Positions 16,997 to 26,261 of a stretch of 64,000 nt of DNA are shown here, piece after piece. The translations under genes were made by a program, and so were the position numbers. Every line of letters begins with the position of its first letter. The first letter of the stretch is position 1. The DNA comes from Candidatus Gastranaerophilales bacterium (GTDB taxonomy: Bacteria > Cyanobacteriota > Vampirovibrionia > Gastranaerophilales > Gastranaerophilaceae): NCBI GenBank assembly GCA_944325625.1, contig CALVAP010000015.1, positions 36,412 through 100,411 on the forward strand. Direction: 5' to 3'. The notes below the pieces were generated by a model. That model worked only from the letters and a program-made list of their open reading frames with translations, had not been told where the DNA came from and ran no database searches.

Positions 16997-18328
16997 ATGG
17001 AAGCATTACATGCTTTAGTAGCGCAGAACGCGGTTATGATTTCAGGTATAATTCTGCTTATTGCGTATATCTTTATCGCTACTGAAAAAATTTCAAAAGT
17101 TACAGTTGCTCTTGTGGGAGCATCTATAACAATTTTATTGGGACTTGTTACGGCAAGTCGTGGTCAGGAGTCAATTCCTGTTCATTACTTTGCTAATTTT
17201 ATAGATTTTAATGTTATTTTCTTACTTATAAGTATGATGATAATAGTCCATATATCATCACAGAGCGGGATGTTTAACTGGGTGGCTAATGAGCTTTTAC
17301 GGTTTACTAAAGGTCATCCTATTAAAATATTGATAGCGCTTGCAATTTTTACAGCTGTTGCTTCGGCATTTTTGGATAATGTTACTACTGTTATACTAAT
17401 TATGCCTGTTACGTTTGTTATTGCAAAGGAACTGGAAATTGACCCTATTCCGTATTTAATGACAGAGATTTTAGCGTCCAATATAGGCGGAACAGCTACT
17501 CTTATTGGTGATCCACCAAATATTATTATCGGAAGTAAGGCTGGGTTATCTTTTATGGATTTTGTAAATGAGCTTACGGGAATTGTTGCTATAATTCTAG
17601 CCGTTACTGTTGCCATTTTGATTTTTGTTTTTAAATCAAAACTTAAGGCAACTCCCGAAAATATGAATAAAGTTGCAAACCTTGATAATTCACACACAAT
17701 AACTGATAAAAATCTTTTATTGCGTTCGGGCTTAACGCTTTTGGTCGTCATAGTAGGATTTATGCTTCATGATGTTACTCATATTGAAACTTATCTTATG
17801 GCTATGATGGGGGCGAGTTTTTTACTTATATTTGAAAAACCCAAAGGAATACTTGAGTCTGTAGAATGGAATACAATTTTCTTTTTTGTAGGTTTGTTTA
17901 TCATTATTGGCGGTTTAGAGGCTTCTGGTGGTATCAAGCTTATGGCCCAATGGTTATTGGATGTTACCAATGGTAGTGAAAAAGCTACTGCAATGATTAT
18001 TTTGTGGGGGTCGGGTATTCTATCGGGTATTATAGACAACATCCCTTACACGGCGACTATGACACCTATGATTTATCAAATTCAGGTTACTCAAGGTGTA
18101 GCTTATGCACATCCTTTATGGTGGTGTTTGGCGCTTGGTGCTTGTCTTGGAGGTAATGCTACAATTATTGGAGCTGCGGCTAATGTTATTGTGTCCGAAA
18201 CGGCAGCGTCTAAAGGGCATAAAATTACATTTATGCGTTATTTGAAGTACGGTTTGAGTATTATGTTTATTTCCTTGGTTTTGTCCTCAATATACATATA
18301 TTTTAGATTTTTATCAAATGTGGCGTAA
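16997..18328 (+). CDS. ArsB/NhaD-superfamily ion permease
   Basis: A membrane transporter of the ion-transporter superfamily (SLC13/ArsB/NhaD/P-protein), with about eleven hydrophobic helices over 443 residues. The family signature SNIGGTATLIGDPPNIIIGS lies near residue 160, and its inverted-repeat partner GNATIIGAAANVIVSE near residue 395. FLDNVTTVILIMP in helix 4 and IDNIPYTATMTP in the second half are also typical. The substrate (Na+/H+ exchange, arsenite or a dicarboxylate) cannot be decided; no ars genes are nearby. It stands alone between its own promoter and terminator. Confidence 0.85.
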   Translation: MEALHALVAQNAVMISGIILLIAYIFIATEKISKVTVALVGASITILLGLVTASRGQESIPVHYFANFIDFNVIFLLISMMIIVHISSQSGMFNWVANELLRFTKGHPIKILIALAIFTAVASAFLDNVTTVILIMPVTFVIAKELEIDPIPYLMTEILASNIGGTATLIGDPPNIIIGSKAGLSFMDFVNELTGIVAIILAVTVAILIFVFKSKLKATPENMNKVANLDNSHTITDKNLLLRSGLTLLVVIVGFMLHDVTHIETYLMAMMGASFLLIFEKPKGILESVEWNTIFFFVGLFIIIGGLEASGGIKLMAQWLLDVTNGSEKATAMIILWGSGILSGIIDNIPYTATMTPMIYQIQVTQGVAYAHPLWWCLALGACLGGNATIIGAAANVIVSETAASKGHKITFMRYLKYGLSIMFISLVLSSIYIYFRFLSNVA

Positions 18329-18350
18329 TTATATGAGTTGCAAAATAGAG

Positions 18351-18378
18351 GCGGAGGGTGTTTTCCCTCCGCTTTTTT
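18351..18378 (+). terminator. Terminator after the permease gene
   Basis: GCGGAGGG-TGTTTT-CCCTCCGC followed by six Ts. Confidence 0.9.
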
Positions 18379-18451
18379 GTTAAAATATTGCTATAATCTG
18401 ATGTTATTGTATAATTATAAAAGTAGTTGTACACAGGAAATAGAAATATAA

Positions 18452-19804
18452 ATGGATATAGACAGTAGAATAATTTTTAATCTCTTTGTAGTTGTAATTT
18501 TATTATTGGCTAATGCCTTTTTTGTTGCTTCAGAATTTGCTTTGGTTAGTGTAAGACAAACCAGAATGATGCAACTGTCTAAAGAGGGCAATACGACGGC
18601 GACAATAGCAATACATGCGCTTGAGCATTTGGACAGGTATATTGCTGCGGTACAACTGGGTATAACTATTTCCAGTATTGGAATTGGTTGGGTTGGAGAA
18701 GGTGCTATTGCTAAACTTATTGAGCCTTTGTTTGGTTTTCTGCCATTTCTTGGTAAAAATATTGCAGTTCACTCGGTTTCTGTTACGATTGCATTTTCAC
18801 TGATAACATTACTTCATGTCGTTATTGGTGAGCTTATGCCAAAATCTATAGCTCTGCAGTATCCCGAAAGAACTGCTCTTTTTGTTACACGCCCGATGGC
18901 TTTTATCACTAAGATTTTTACTCCGTTTATTTTTATATTGAACGGATTTGGTAATGTTTTGTTGAGATTATTGCACATCCCACCTGCTTCTTCTGTTCAT
19001 TTATCACATTCAGCAGAGGAGTTGGAGTTGATTATTGATGCAAGTTGTAATGAGGGAATGCTTAATGAAACAGAAAAAGATATGTTGCAAAATGTTTTAA
19101 AGTTTTCGGATTTAGTAGCAAAGCAGATTATGGTGCCAAGACCTGATATGGTAGCTATTGAATCTGTTATGTCGCTTGAAGAAATTGAAAAAATAGTTTC
19201 TGAAAACCAATATACGAGATATCCTGTTTATGAAGAGGATTTGGACCATGTTACGGGTATTTTGCATGTAAAGGATTTGTATGCCTTTAGACGAGAAGAT
19301 AACAAAGAGTTTAATATTCATGAGCTTTTACGTGAACCGCTTTTGGTTCCTGAAACTGTTAAGATGGATCAATTGGTTAGGGATTTTAAAACCACCAAAA
19401 ACCAGCTTGCTATTGTTGTAGATGAGTTTGGCGGAACATCTGGTTTGATTACCCTTGAGGATGTTCTTGAGGAGATTTTTGGCGAAGTTCAAGATGAATT
19501 CGATGAAGAAGAAGCTGATATTAAGCAAGTCAGCGAAGATGAATATATTGCCAATGCTATGCTTCGACTGGATGAGTTAGAGGAATTTTTTGAACTCAAC
19601 CATATTGATGAAGACGATGTTGATACTATAGCAGGTATTGTTGTTAAAGAATTGGGTAGAATTGCTGAGCTTAATGATACCGTTGTTTATGAAGGGTTGG
19701 AGTTCACGGTTATAGAAATTGACGGTGCTCGCATTACTAAGTTGAAAATAAAAAAATTACCTCAGGCGATAGAGCCGCAAGAAGAGAATGTCAATAAAGC
19801 TTAG
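18452..19804 (+). CDS. CorC/HlyC-family CNNM plus CBS membrane protein
   Basis: Residues 5-195 are a CNNM (DUF21) transmembrane domain with NAFFVASEFALVSVR near the start and HVVIGELMPKSIALQYPE. Two CBS domains follow (about 210-335, with MVPRPDM and DEFGGTSGLITLEDVLEEIFG). The CorC/HlyC C-terminal domain ends near residue 435. Family members are linked to Mg2+/Co2+ efflux or tolerance, and despite the old hemolysin name they are not toxins. The ATG is preceded by AGGAAA. It is a single gene, with secG 60 bases downstream under its own AAGGAGA site. Confidence 0.9.
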   Translation: MDIDSRIIFNLFVVVILLLANAFFVASEFALVSVRQTRMMQLSKEGNTTATIAIHALEHLDRYIAAVQLGITISSIGIGWVGEGAIAKLIEPLFGFLPFLGKNIAVHSVSVTIAFSLITLLHVVIGELMPKSIALQYPERTALFVTRPMAFITKIFTPFIFILNGFGNVLLRLLHIPPASSVHLSHSAEELELIIDASCNEGMLNETEKDMLQNVLKFSDLVAKQIMVPRPDMVAIESVMSLEEIEKIVSENQYTRYPVYEEDLDHVTGILHVKDLYAFRREDNKEFNIHELLREPLLVPETVKMDQLVRDFKTTKNQLAIVVDEFGGTSGLITLEDVLEEIFGEVQDEFDEEEADIKQVSEDEYIANAMLRLDELEEFFELNHIDEDDVDTIAGIVVKELGRIAELNDTVVYEGLEFTVIEIDGARITKLKIKKLPQAIEPQEENVNKA

Positions 19805-19864
19805 CTTTCAATTTTTTTATTTTCGTGATAACCTGTTTTTACAAATAGACTTAAGGAGACTTTT

Positions 19865-20089
19865 ATGCAAACTTTTATATGGATTATTCAAATTATAGCA
19901 GCGGTGCTATTGATTGCGCTTGTGCTTATGCATTCACCTAAGGGGGATGGGATAGCTTCCTTTGGCGGAACTTCTCAGTTGTTTTCTTCTCAAAAAAATG
20001 CGGAAAAGGGATTGAATAAGCTTACAATGTATGTTTCTATAGTATTCATTGTATGTTCTTTTATACTTGCTTATTGTGTCGTTAAGTAG
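19865..20089 (+). CDS. secG: Preprotein translocase subunit SecG
   Basis: A small component of the SecYEG channel. Its 74 residues hold two transmembrane helices (about 5-22 and 52-72) joined by the family loop HSPKGDGIASFGGTSQLFSS. AAGGAGAC is ideally spaced before the ATG. A strong terminator follows. Confidence 0.95.
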   Translation: MQTFIWIIQIIAAVLLIALVLMHSPKGDGIASFGGTSQLFSSQKNAEKGLNKLTMYVSIVFIVCSFILAYCVVK

Positions 20090-20110
20090 GCAGGCTTAAG
20101 AATATTTTTA

Positions 20111-20151
20111 AAGGCGCACAATCTATATATTAGATTGTGCGCCTTGTTTTT
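20111..20151. terminator. Long-stem terminator between secG and nadE
   Basis: A 15-bp perfect stem, AAGGCGCACAATCTA with its inverse, and a 5-base loop, followed by GTTTTT on the plus strand. It lies between convergent genes and probably serves secG mainly. Confidence 0.88.
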
Positions 20152-20160
20152 ATGTTACTT

Positions 20161-21672
20161 CTATCCTTTAAACATTGTTGTTAGGGGAATGTTCCTGTCC
20201 AGTAAAGACTTTTTACTAATTTTTAGTGAATATGTAAACTGATTACGCTTAAATTCCATTATATTGAGTTTTCTTATTATGTCTTTTACGAGGTTTTTGT
20301 CAAACTTTTCAGATATTTTTTCAATAGACTCTCCACATTCAATATACCGGAAAAGTATTTCATCTAATATTTCGTAATCCGGTAGGGTGTCTTGGTCTTT
20401 TTGGTTGGGTCTTAGTTCAGCCGAAGGTGCTTTTGTTATGATGTTTGTTGGAATAACTTCTTTGTCTTTGTTAATCCAACGGGAAATAGCATAGACTTCT
20501 TGCTTGTAAAGGTCTGCAATAAGATTTATTCCCCCGCAAGTGTCGCCATAGAGTGTGCAGTAGCCCATAGCGGCTTCGGATTTGTTGCCGGTTGAAACAA
20601 GTATTCTGTTTTCTCGATTTGAATAGGACATTAATATATTAGCTCGAAGCCTTGCTTGAAGGTTTTCTTCCGCTAAATCACAATATGACTTGCCTTGAAT
20701 TTCATTGATAAATGTGTCAAAGAGTGGTTTTATTGGGATTGTTTTGCATTCCATATTCAGATTTTTTGCTAGTTCGTAGGAATCTTTCCAGCTGCCTTCG
20801 GTTGAATATTTACTTGGCATTGTTATACCCAGTACATTTTGTGGACCTATTGCGTTACACATTATGACCGCCGTTAATGCAGAGTCTATTCCTCCTGATA
20901 ACCCTATTACTGCTTTTTCAAATTTGTTTATTCTACAAAACTCTTTAAAAGCAAAGCTTAGCGAGTTAAAAATTTCTTCCTCAATACTTATTTGTAGTTT
21001 TATAAGTATTTCTGAGGCACTTGTATCAATTATTACGAGTTCTTGAGTTAGCCTCTTAGCATAGGCTAGTATTTTACCGTTTTCATTTGCTGCAAATGAC
21101 CCTCCATCGAATATACTGTGTTGAGCAAGTCCGAGGTGGTTTAAGAATATTGTTTTTTTACCGTTTATTGGCTTAGTTTCTCGATTTTTGATAAATGGCG
21201 TTGAAGATAATTTTATAACCCAGTCTGCTTTTTCCTCTTTGTACTCATCATCACCTAACAAGGTCAAAAATTTAATTCCATCTTGTTCAAATATTTGCTT
21301 GGTGGATTGAGGTTTAAAGTATCTTTGTTTTTCGTAGGAAAGATTTTCTTCGGATGAAATTGTTGTTATTTTTCGGTTTTCAATAAGTAGAGCAGAGTTA
21401 TAGAAATCTTTATCAAGTTTTTGAACTGTTCCAATCAAAATGGTAATTTGTTCGGAATAGGGAATTATTTCATCAAGAATTTTTGAGGACTGTTCATAAT
21501 ATTCCTGAGAATATAAAAGGTCGTTTGCTCCATAAACGGTAATTGTTTGCTCGGGAAAGATTACTAGGTGAGCATGAGCATTTATAGCCAGTTTTATTTG
21601 ATTTATTACATTTGTTTTATTGTTATCAAAGTCTCCAATTGTTAGATGTGTTTGTGCCAGTGCTATTTTCAT
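20161..21672 (-). CDS. nadE: NAD+ synthetase with degenerate nitrilase domain
   Basis: Amidates deamido-NAD. The C-terminal synthetase part is intact: VIGLSGGIDSALTAVI (ATP pyrophosphatase loop), STGNKSEAAMGYCTLYGD and later KAPSAELRPNQKDQ. The N-terminal nitrilase-like glutaminase keeps the first catalytic Glu (VIFPEQTITVYGANDLL). However, the segment that should read (V/I)CED(I/L)W reads LTLLGDDEY, with no Cys, and the Lys expected before the FDExRYF-like EKQRYF is not evident. At 503 residues it is a little short. It may use free ammonia rather than glutamine. It closes the murC-to-ftsQ run with a 3-base gap. Confidence 0.9.
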   Translation of the reverse strand: MKIALAQTHLTIGDFDNNKTNVINQIKLAINAHAHLVIFPEQTITVYGANDLLYSQEYYEQSSKILDEIIPYSEQITILIGTVQKLDKDFYNSALLIENRKITTISSEENLSYEKQRYFKPQSTKQIFEQDGIKFLTLLGDDEYKEEKADWVIKLSSTPFIKNRETKPINGKKTIFLNHLGLAQHSIFDGGSFAANENGKILAYAKRLTQELVIIDTSASEILIKLQISIEEEIFNSLSFAFKEFCRINKFEKAVIGLSGGIDSALTAVIMCNAIGPQNVLGITMPSKYSTEGSWKDSYELAKNLNMECKTIPIKPLFDTFINEIQGKSYCDLAEENLQARLRANILMSYSNRENRILVSTGNKSEAAMGYCTLYGDTCGGINLIADLYKQEVYAISRWINKDKEVIPTNIITKAPSAELRPNQKDQDTLPDYEILDEILFRYIECGESIEKISEKFDKNLVKDIIRKLNIMEFKRNQFTYSLKISKKSLLDRNIPLTTMFKG

Positions 21673-21675
21673 ATT

Positions 21676-22548
21676 CTACTCCAGTTTGATATAGTATGTT
21701 TCTTCCCATCTTAAGTCAATATATTTAACGGGTTTATCCATTTTTTTAACCTGTTCTAGTATCGGAGCTATTTCGCTGACGCGTTTTGGTGTTGTGCTGT
21801 TAAGTTCTCCGATACGTAATGTTGTTGTTTGAAGTTTTACATATATGTCTTTGGGGTCACGAAAATCCAGGTATGCGATTTTTTCTCCCGAATTTGCTTC
21901 TATCATTCTTGCAAGTTTTTCTATTCTGGAAACTTTTTTTTCATCCCAATTTCTATAATCGTCACCTCTGGTTCCATATGTCAAAACAAGATATGTCTTG
22001 TAGGAAGGATTAAGCGGCATATAATCTCGTCCTATAAGAACTCCACCTTGTGCAAAAAATGCGATTGGGGCAACATCTTCGCTAGGTGAAATTGTCAACA
22101 CCGGAAGTCTTTCATCAACCATTACTACAAATCTTGCCGGCCACCAAAAACGTCGAATGTAGACATTTTTTATTGGGCGTAGCCTTTCTACATTTTTTGC
22201 CAATTCTCTTGTATCCATCAGGAAGATTGGAACATGCTCAACTCCTGTTCTTCTCAGTTCATTGAGAATTTTGTAACTGGGAGTAATTTTATTCCCCATT
22301 ATTTTGAGTGATTTATTTTCTATTGAATTAAATGCAGTAGCGCTGACGTACCACATCTTACAGTGATATAGCCTGTATCCTCCGTATATCAGGATTGCAA
22401 TTAAAACTATTCGTAAAAACATTCTGAGTCTGTTCAGCTTAATCTTGCTTCTACGAACATTTCGCTGAAGTTGATGGGCTTTAACCCTGCGCTGTATAGC
22501 TGCGTCGGGGTTGCGTGAGTATTCTTCTGTGTATTCTTCTTCACTCAT
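21676..22548 (-). CDS. ftsQ: FtsQ/DivIB-like cell-division protein
   Basis: A bitopic division protein linking early and late divisome. A basic cytoplasmic tail of about 43 residues is followed by one transmembrane helix (FLRIVLIAILIYGGYRLYH). A POTRA-like segment (about residues 75-130) and the beta domain (130-280, with the VDERLPVLTI turn) come next. Sequence alone is divergent. The call rests on the layout and its position right after ddl at the end of a mur cluster, where ftsQ usually sits. No ftsA or ftsZ follows; nadE does. Confidence 0.82.
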   Translation of the reverse strand: MSEEEYTEEYSRNPDAAIQRRVKAHQLQRNVRRSKIKLNRLRMFLRIVLIAILIYGGYRLYHCKMWYVSATAFNSIENKSLKIMGNKITPSYKILNELRRTGVEHVPIFLMDTRELAKNVERLRPIKNVYIRRFWWPARFVVMVDERLPVLTISPSEDVAPIAFFAQGGVLIGRDYMPLNPSYKTYLVLTYGTRGDDYRNWDEKKVSRIEKLARMIEANSGEKIAYLDFRDPKDIYVKLQTTTLRIGELNSTTPKRVSEIAPILEQVKKMDKPVKYIDLRWEETYYIKLE

Positions 22549-23499
22549 CTATTTTTGTAATCCTGATGAATTAAGTATTAGCTGCACGAGTTGATCGTAT
22601 GAAATTCCTATACATTTTGATTGCGCTGGTAGATCGCTCAGGTCGGTCATTCCAGGGCTGGTGTTTATTTCAAGAACGTATGGTATATCATTTACTACAT
22701 AAAAATCTACTCGTGATAATGAAGTACAACCGCATGCTTTGTGTGCTTTGATTGCTATATCTTTTATTTGCGCTGTTAGCGTTTCCGAAAATTCAGCAGG
22801 TAAAATAAATTCAGTCATACCTGCTGTATATTTTGCCTCATAGTCATACCATTCTGTTTTGGTACGAAATTCAAGAATTGCGGTAGCAAAAACTTCACCT
22901 CTGTCTTCAAGTACCCCAACTGTTGCACTTCTTCCGGTCAAAAACTCTTCAATCAATATGTCTTGATTTAGTTTTGAGGCTTCTTCATATTTCGAGATAA
23001 GTTCTTCTTTATTGGAAACTTTATACATTCCGATGCTTGAACCTTCACAAACAGGTTTTATCATTAGAGGAAATTTTAGTGATTTTGTTTTTTCAAGAAG
23101 CTCATCACCCTTTTTTACGAATACGGAGTTTATTAATGGGATCCCTGCTGATTTAAGCATTTCTTTTGTGTAGTATTTGTTCATGCAAAGTGCAGAGGAC
23201 ATAACCCCACAACCAGTATATTTTATGCCAAGTATCTCAAGCAGACCTTGAATACAACCATCTTCGCCATATTTTCCGTGTAAGGCGTTGTATGCTATTT
23301 CTATTTTGTTATCCAAAAGATTTTGGGCTATATTTTTGTCTACATCAATCATTATAGCATTTTTGTAACCAAGTCGATGAAGCGCTGCAAGGCAATTTTT
23401 TCCTGAACGAAGTGAAACCTCTCTTTCGTTCGACATACCACCTGCAAGTACTGCTATATTTGTATTTTTATCTATTAATTGTTCAAAAACTCTTTCCAT
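22549..23499 (-). CDS. ddl: D-alanine--D-alanine ligase
   Basis: ATP-grasp ligase making the D-Ala-D-Ala end of the peptidoglycan stem. Motifs are VLAGGMSNEREVSLRSG near the N terminus, NALHGKYGEDGCIQGLLE, the nucleotide-binding MIKPVCEGSSIGMYKV, and SRVDFYVV through LEINTSPGMTDLS at the metal site. Length is 316 residues. The start overlaps the end of murB by 25 bases, suggesting translational coupling. ftsQ follows with no gap. Confidence 0.95.
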   Translation of the reverse strand: MERVFEQLIDKNTNIAVLAGGMSNEREVSLRSGKNCLAALHRLGYKNAIMIDVDKNIAQNLLDNKIEIAYNALHGKYGEDGCIQGLLEILGIKYTGCGVMSSALCMNKYYTKEMLKSAGIPLINSVFVKKGDELLEKTKSLKFPLMIKPVCEGSSIGMYKVSNKEELISKYEEASKLNQDILIEEFLTGRSATVGVLEDRGEVFATAILEFRTKTEWYDYEAKYTAGMTEFILPAEFSETLTAQIKDIAIKAHKACGCTSLSRVDFYVVNDIPYVLEINTSPGMTDLSDLPAQSKCIGISYDQLVQLILNSSGLQK

Positions 23500-24374
23500 A
23501 TCTCTTTTTCAACCTCGTTCATTTCGCCTATAAACTTTATCTCCGGTATAAGTTTTATGCCGAATTTTTCTTTAACTTTATTATACATTTTTTTCATTAA
23601 TAGGGAAACATCTTCACTTCTAGCTCCACCATTATTTATTATGAAATTTGCGTGGTTTTCAAATACTTGTACATTCCCGACACAAAGCTCTTTTGCTCCT
23701 GCAAGTTCTAATAATCTGCCTGCCGAGTTGTCTTTTGGGTTTTTAAAAACACTTCCGCAATTTGGTTTGCTAAGATTTGGCTGTTTATTTTTTCTAAATT
23801 CTTGATTGGCTTCCATTTTTGACAAAATTTCATTTTTGTCTTTGGGTGTTAGGTTGAACTCAACCTCCAGAACAATCAAGGGTTCTTGTTGAATTGTGGA
23901 GGTTCTATAACCAAAGCCCATATCATTCGGGTAGAGGGTTTTTATTTGCATTGAATTTAAGTCAAATACTTTTGCATAGGAAAATATGTCTGAAATACAT
24001 TGTCCATGCGCCCCTGCATTCATACAGACAATGCCTCCTATGCTTCCCGGAAATCCGCACATGAATTCCATTCCGCTTAAGCCTGCTTGTGCGGCGGATT
24101 TTGCCACCAATGGCCCCATTGCTCCAGCCTGCGCTTTGATTGTTTTACCGCTTATTTCAAACTTATTTAGCTTTTTACTTATAATTACGTTGCCGTTAAT
24201 GCCTTCTGAACTTATTAGTACGTTCGACATTCCACCAAGAATTATGGGGGCATCAATTGATTGGAGTAAGTTGGAAAACTCCTCAACTGTTTCAGGAAAA
24301 TATACTTTTCTTGCATTACCTCCAATTTTAAAGCTTGTATAGTTCTTTAGTTCAAAATTTTCATATTCTTGCAT
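23475..24374 (-). CDS. murB: UDP-N-acetylenolpyruvoylglucosamine reductase
   Basis: FAD-dependent reductase making UDP-MurNAc. It has the NYTSFKIGG start, the FAD-binding LGGMSNVLIS, GMEFMCGFPGSIGG near residue 105, YGYRTSTIQ-like GFGYRTS, the NCGSVFKNP catalytic-Ser region near residue 210, and the C-terminal VENHANFIIN-like ENHANFIINNGGA. At 299 residues it is the short type II form. It lies 16 bases after murC. Confidence 0.95.
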   Translation of the reverse strand: MQEYENFELKNYTSFKIGGNARKVYFPETVEEFSNLLQSIDAPIILGGMSNVLISSEGINGNVIISKKLNKFEISGKTIKAQAGAMGPLVAKSAAQAGLSGMEFMCGFPGSIGGIVCMNAGAHGQCISDIFSYAKVFDLNSMQIKTLYPNDMGFGYRTSTIQQEPLIVLEVEFNLTPKDKNEILSKMEANQEFRKNKQPNLSKPNCGSVFKNPKDNSAGRLLELAGAKELCVGNVQVFENHANFIINNGGARSEDVSLLMKKMYNKVKEKFGIKLIPEIKFIGEMNEVEKEIWKEFLNN

Positions 24375-24390
24375 GTTTTTGAGATAGCTC

Positions 24391-25785
24391 CTAAAGTATT
24401 TCGGCTACTGCTTTGCCGAGTTTTGTAATGTCGCCCGCACCTAAAGTTATTGCTGTATCATTTTTCTTGAGTTCAGTTGCTACTTTATTTGTTATGTCAG
24501 AAATTTTGCCCCCGATATATATTACTGATTTTTCAGGAAAATTCTTTTTTAAATCTTTAGAAAATTCCTCAGAGGTGTGCCCCCCAATGGGTTCTTCGCT
24601 AGCCGCATAGGTATCTAGGACGATAACTTTATCCGCGTCATTGAAGGCTTTTAAGAACTCATCATATAAACCGTGTAATCTTGTATATCTGTGTGGCTGA
24701 AATATTGCCACTATTCGGCTTTTAGGATTACAAGTTCTTGCGCAATCGAGAGTTGCTTTTATTTCACTTGGATGGTGGGCGTAATCGTCTATAATTTTTA
24801 TCCCTTTGACATCTGCAATTTGTTGATATCTTTGCCCCATTCCGGTAAAGTCTTTAAAATATTTAGCTGCTTCTTTGATATCAATTCCAGCCTCATTCAA
24901 TGCTGCAGCAACAGCTAAGGCGTTACAGATATTATGTTTGCCATGAATTGACAAAAGTATTTCAGTTATAAATTCACCATTTTTGTATAAGCCAAAACTT
25001 GTTTTTCCGTCAATAAAACCTTGATTTTGAGCTGTGTACGTTGCATCTTTAAAGCCGTATGTGATGAAATGTTTATTTGGATTTCTTTTCATAAGCTCAA
25101 CATTTCCATTGCAGTCTTTATTTATAACTATTTTTGCTTCACTGGGCAGATTGCTTAAAAATGTTGTGAATGTTGAAAGAAGGGAGTCCATTCCATCTTT
25201 GTAAAAGTCTATGTGGTCGACTTCTATGTTGTTGATAACAATCACATCAGGTGAGTATTTTAAAATTGTTCCGTCAGATTCATCCAACTCTGCCGTAAAG
25301 TATTTTCCATCAGAGCTTTTAGCATTTGTCCCTATATCAAGAACTATGCCACCAACCACAAAAGAAGGCGAAAGTCCTGCTTTCTCCATTACGTACGCGC
25401 TTAAACCGCTTGTTGTAGTTTTTCCGTGAGTTCCTGAGAAGCCGATGAATTTGCCTTTTTCTTTTTGAAAGTTTTCTGCTATAAATTTGAGTAAATCAGA
25501 ACGGTGTAAAACCTTTAGCCCTAAGCTTTTTGCCTTTTTAAGTTCGGGATTACTCTCTTTTATTGCGCTGCTTGCTACAACGATTGAGTTTTCAGGCAGA
25601 TTTGCTTCATTATGTCCTATAAAAACCTTTGCGCCAAGGTCTTTAACTTGATTAAAATACTTGCTTGCATATAGGTCCGAGCCGCTTACACTATAGCCTT
25701 CTTCTAACAGATACTTAGCAAGTCCACTCATACCTACTCCGCCTATTGCTATAAAATGAAAATTTTTTCTCTTTTTATCTTCCAT
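24391..25785 (-). CDS. murC: UDP-N-acetylmuramate--L-alanine ligase
   Basis: Adds L-Ala to UDP-MurNAc. Motifs are HFIAIGGVGMSGLA (UDP-binding start), the ATP loop GFSGTHGKTTTSGL near residue 118, AELDESDGT, NIEVDHIDFY and the C-terminal FQPHRYTR and DDYAHHPSEI. Length of 464 residues is normal. It heads the minus-strand run murC-murB-ddl-ftsQ-nadE. The 130 bases upstream show no terminator and only weak promoter-like matches. Confidence 0.96.
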   Translation of the reverse strand: MEDKKRKNFHFIAIGGVGMSGLAKYLLEEGYSVSGSDLYASKYFNQVKDLGAKVFIGHNEANLPENSIVVASSAIKESNPELKKAKSLGLKVLHRSDLLKFIAENFQKEKGKFIGFSGTHGKTTTSGLSAYVMEKAGLSPSFVVGGIVLDIGTNAKSSDGKYFTAELDESDGTILKYSPDVIVINNIEVDHIDFYKDGMDSLLSTFTTFLSNLPSEAKIVINKDCNGNVELMKRNPNKHFITYGFKDATYTAQNQGFIDGKTSFGLYKNGEFITEILLSIHGKHNICNALAVAAALNEAGIDIKEAAKYFKDFTGMGQRYQQIADVKGIKIIDDYAHHPSEIKATLDCARTCNPKSRIVAIFQPHRYTRLHGLYDEFLKAFNDADKVIVLDTYAASEEPIGGHTSEEFSKDLKKNFPEKSVIYIGGKISDITNKVATELKKNDTAITLGAGDITKLGKAVAEIL

Positions 25786-25902
25786 TATTCTTCCCTCGCG
25801 TCTTACCCTATTTTAGTACAAACAAAGCGGAATTTCGGCTACATTAAACAATGTAAAATATAAAGTTTTTTTCTTCTTACATCTGGTATTGTGAAAAAAA
25901 AA

Positions 25903-25911
25903 TGTTATAAT
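25903..25911 (+). promoter_or_regulatory. Extended -10 box six bases before an ATG
   Basis: TG-T-TATAAT, an extended -10, ends at 25911. The expected transcription start is at or next to the ATG at 25918. There is no good -35. Confidence 0.5.
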
Positions 25912-25917
25912 GGTAGT

Positions 25918-26175
25918 ATGAAGGTTTTAAGTATGTTAAAAAAATCCCTCTCTATACTCCTGCTTGCTATGATTACTCCTCTTTTTAGCGCCTGCCAAAA
26001 AGGAGAGATTGTCACATCTACAGGAAGTCTTGGACAGCGTGCTGAGAAGCTTAAGCATTTATTGCCAAATGACAAGCCTGCCCCTAAAGAAAGAAGTGGT
26101 GTAATTTATTTGGGTAGAGAGTATGAAAATAACCAATTTGGACCAGCAGCAGTGAAATTTGTTTTCGAAAGGTAA
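25918..26175 (+). CDS. Small lipoprotein-like protein
   Basis: An 85-residue protein with a signal-like N terminus (MLKKSLSILLLAM) and a Cys in PLFSACQKG near residue 25 that could be a lipobox, although -3 is Phe instead of the usual Leu/Val. The mature part is about 60 residues, basic, with a YLGREYENNQFGP end. If the message is leaderless the start is 25918. If not, the ATG at 25933 with AAGG upstream is the alternative and would give 80 residues. No family recognised. Confidence 0.6.
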   Translation: MKVLSMLKKSLSILLLAMITPLFSACQKGEIVTSTGSLGQRAEKLKHLLPNDKPAPKERSGVIYLGREYENNQFGPAAVKFVFER

Positions 26176-26202
26176 TTAATGATATTTTTTCATAAAATCA
26201 AC

Positions 26203-26230
26203 TAGACTTTTATTTTTTTTATTTTATTAT
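26203..26230 (+). promoter_or_regulatory. Candidate promoter for the BlaI-like gene
   Basis: TAGACT, 16-base spacer, TATTAT, about 30 bases before the ATG. AAGGAG follows. Confidence 0.4.
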
Positions 26231-26261
26231 ATCTGTAGCACATAACACTAAGGAGTATTTA

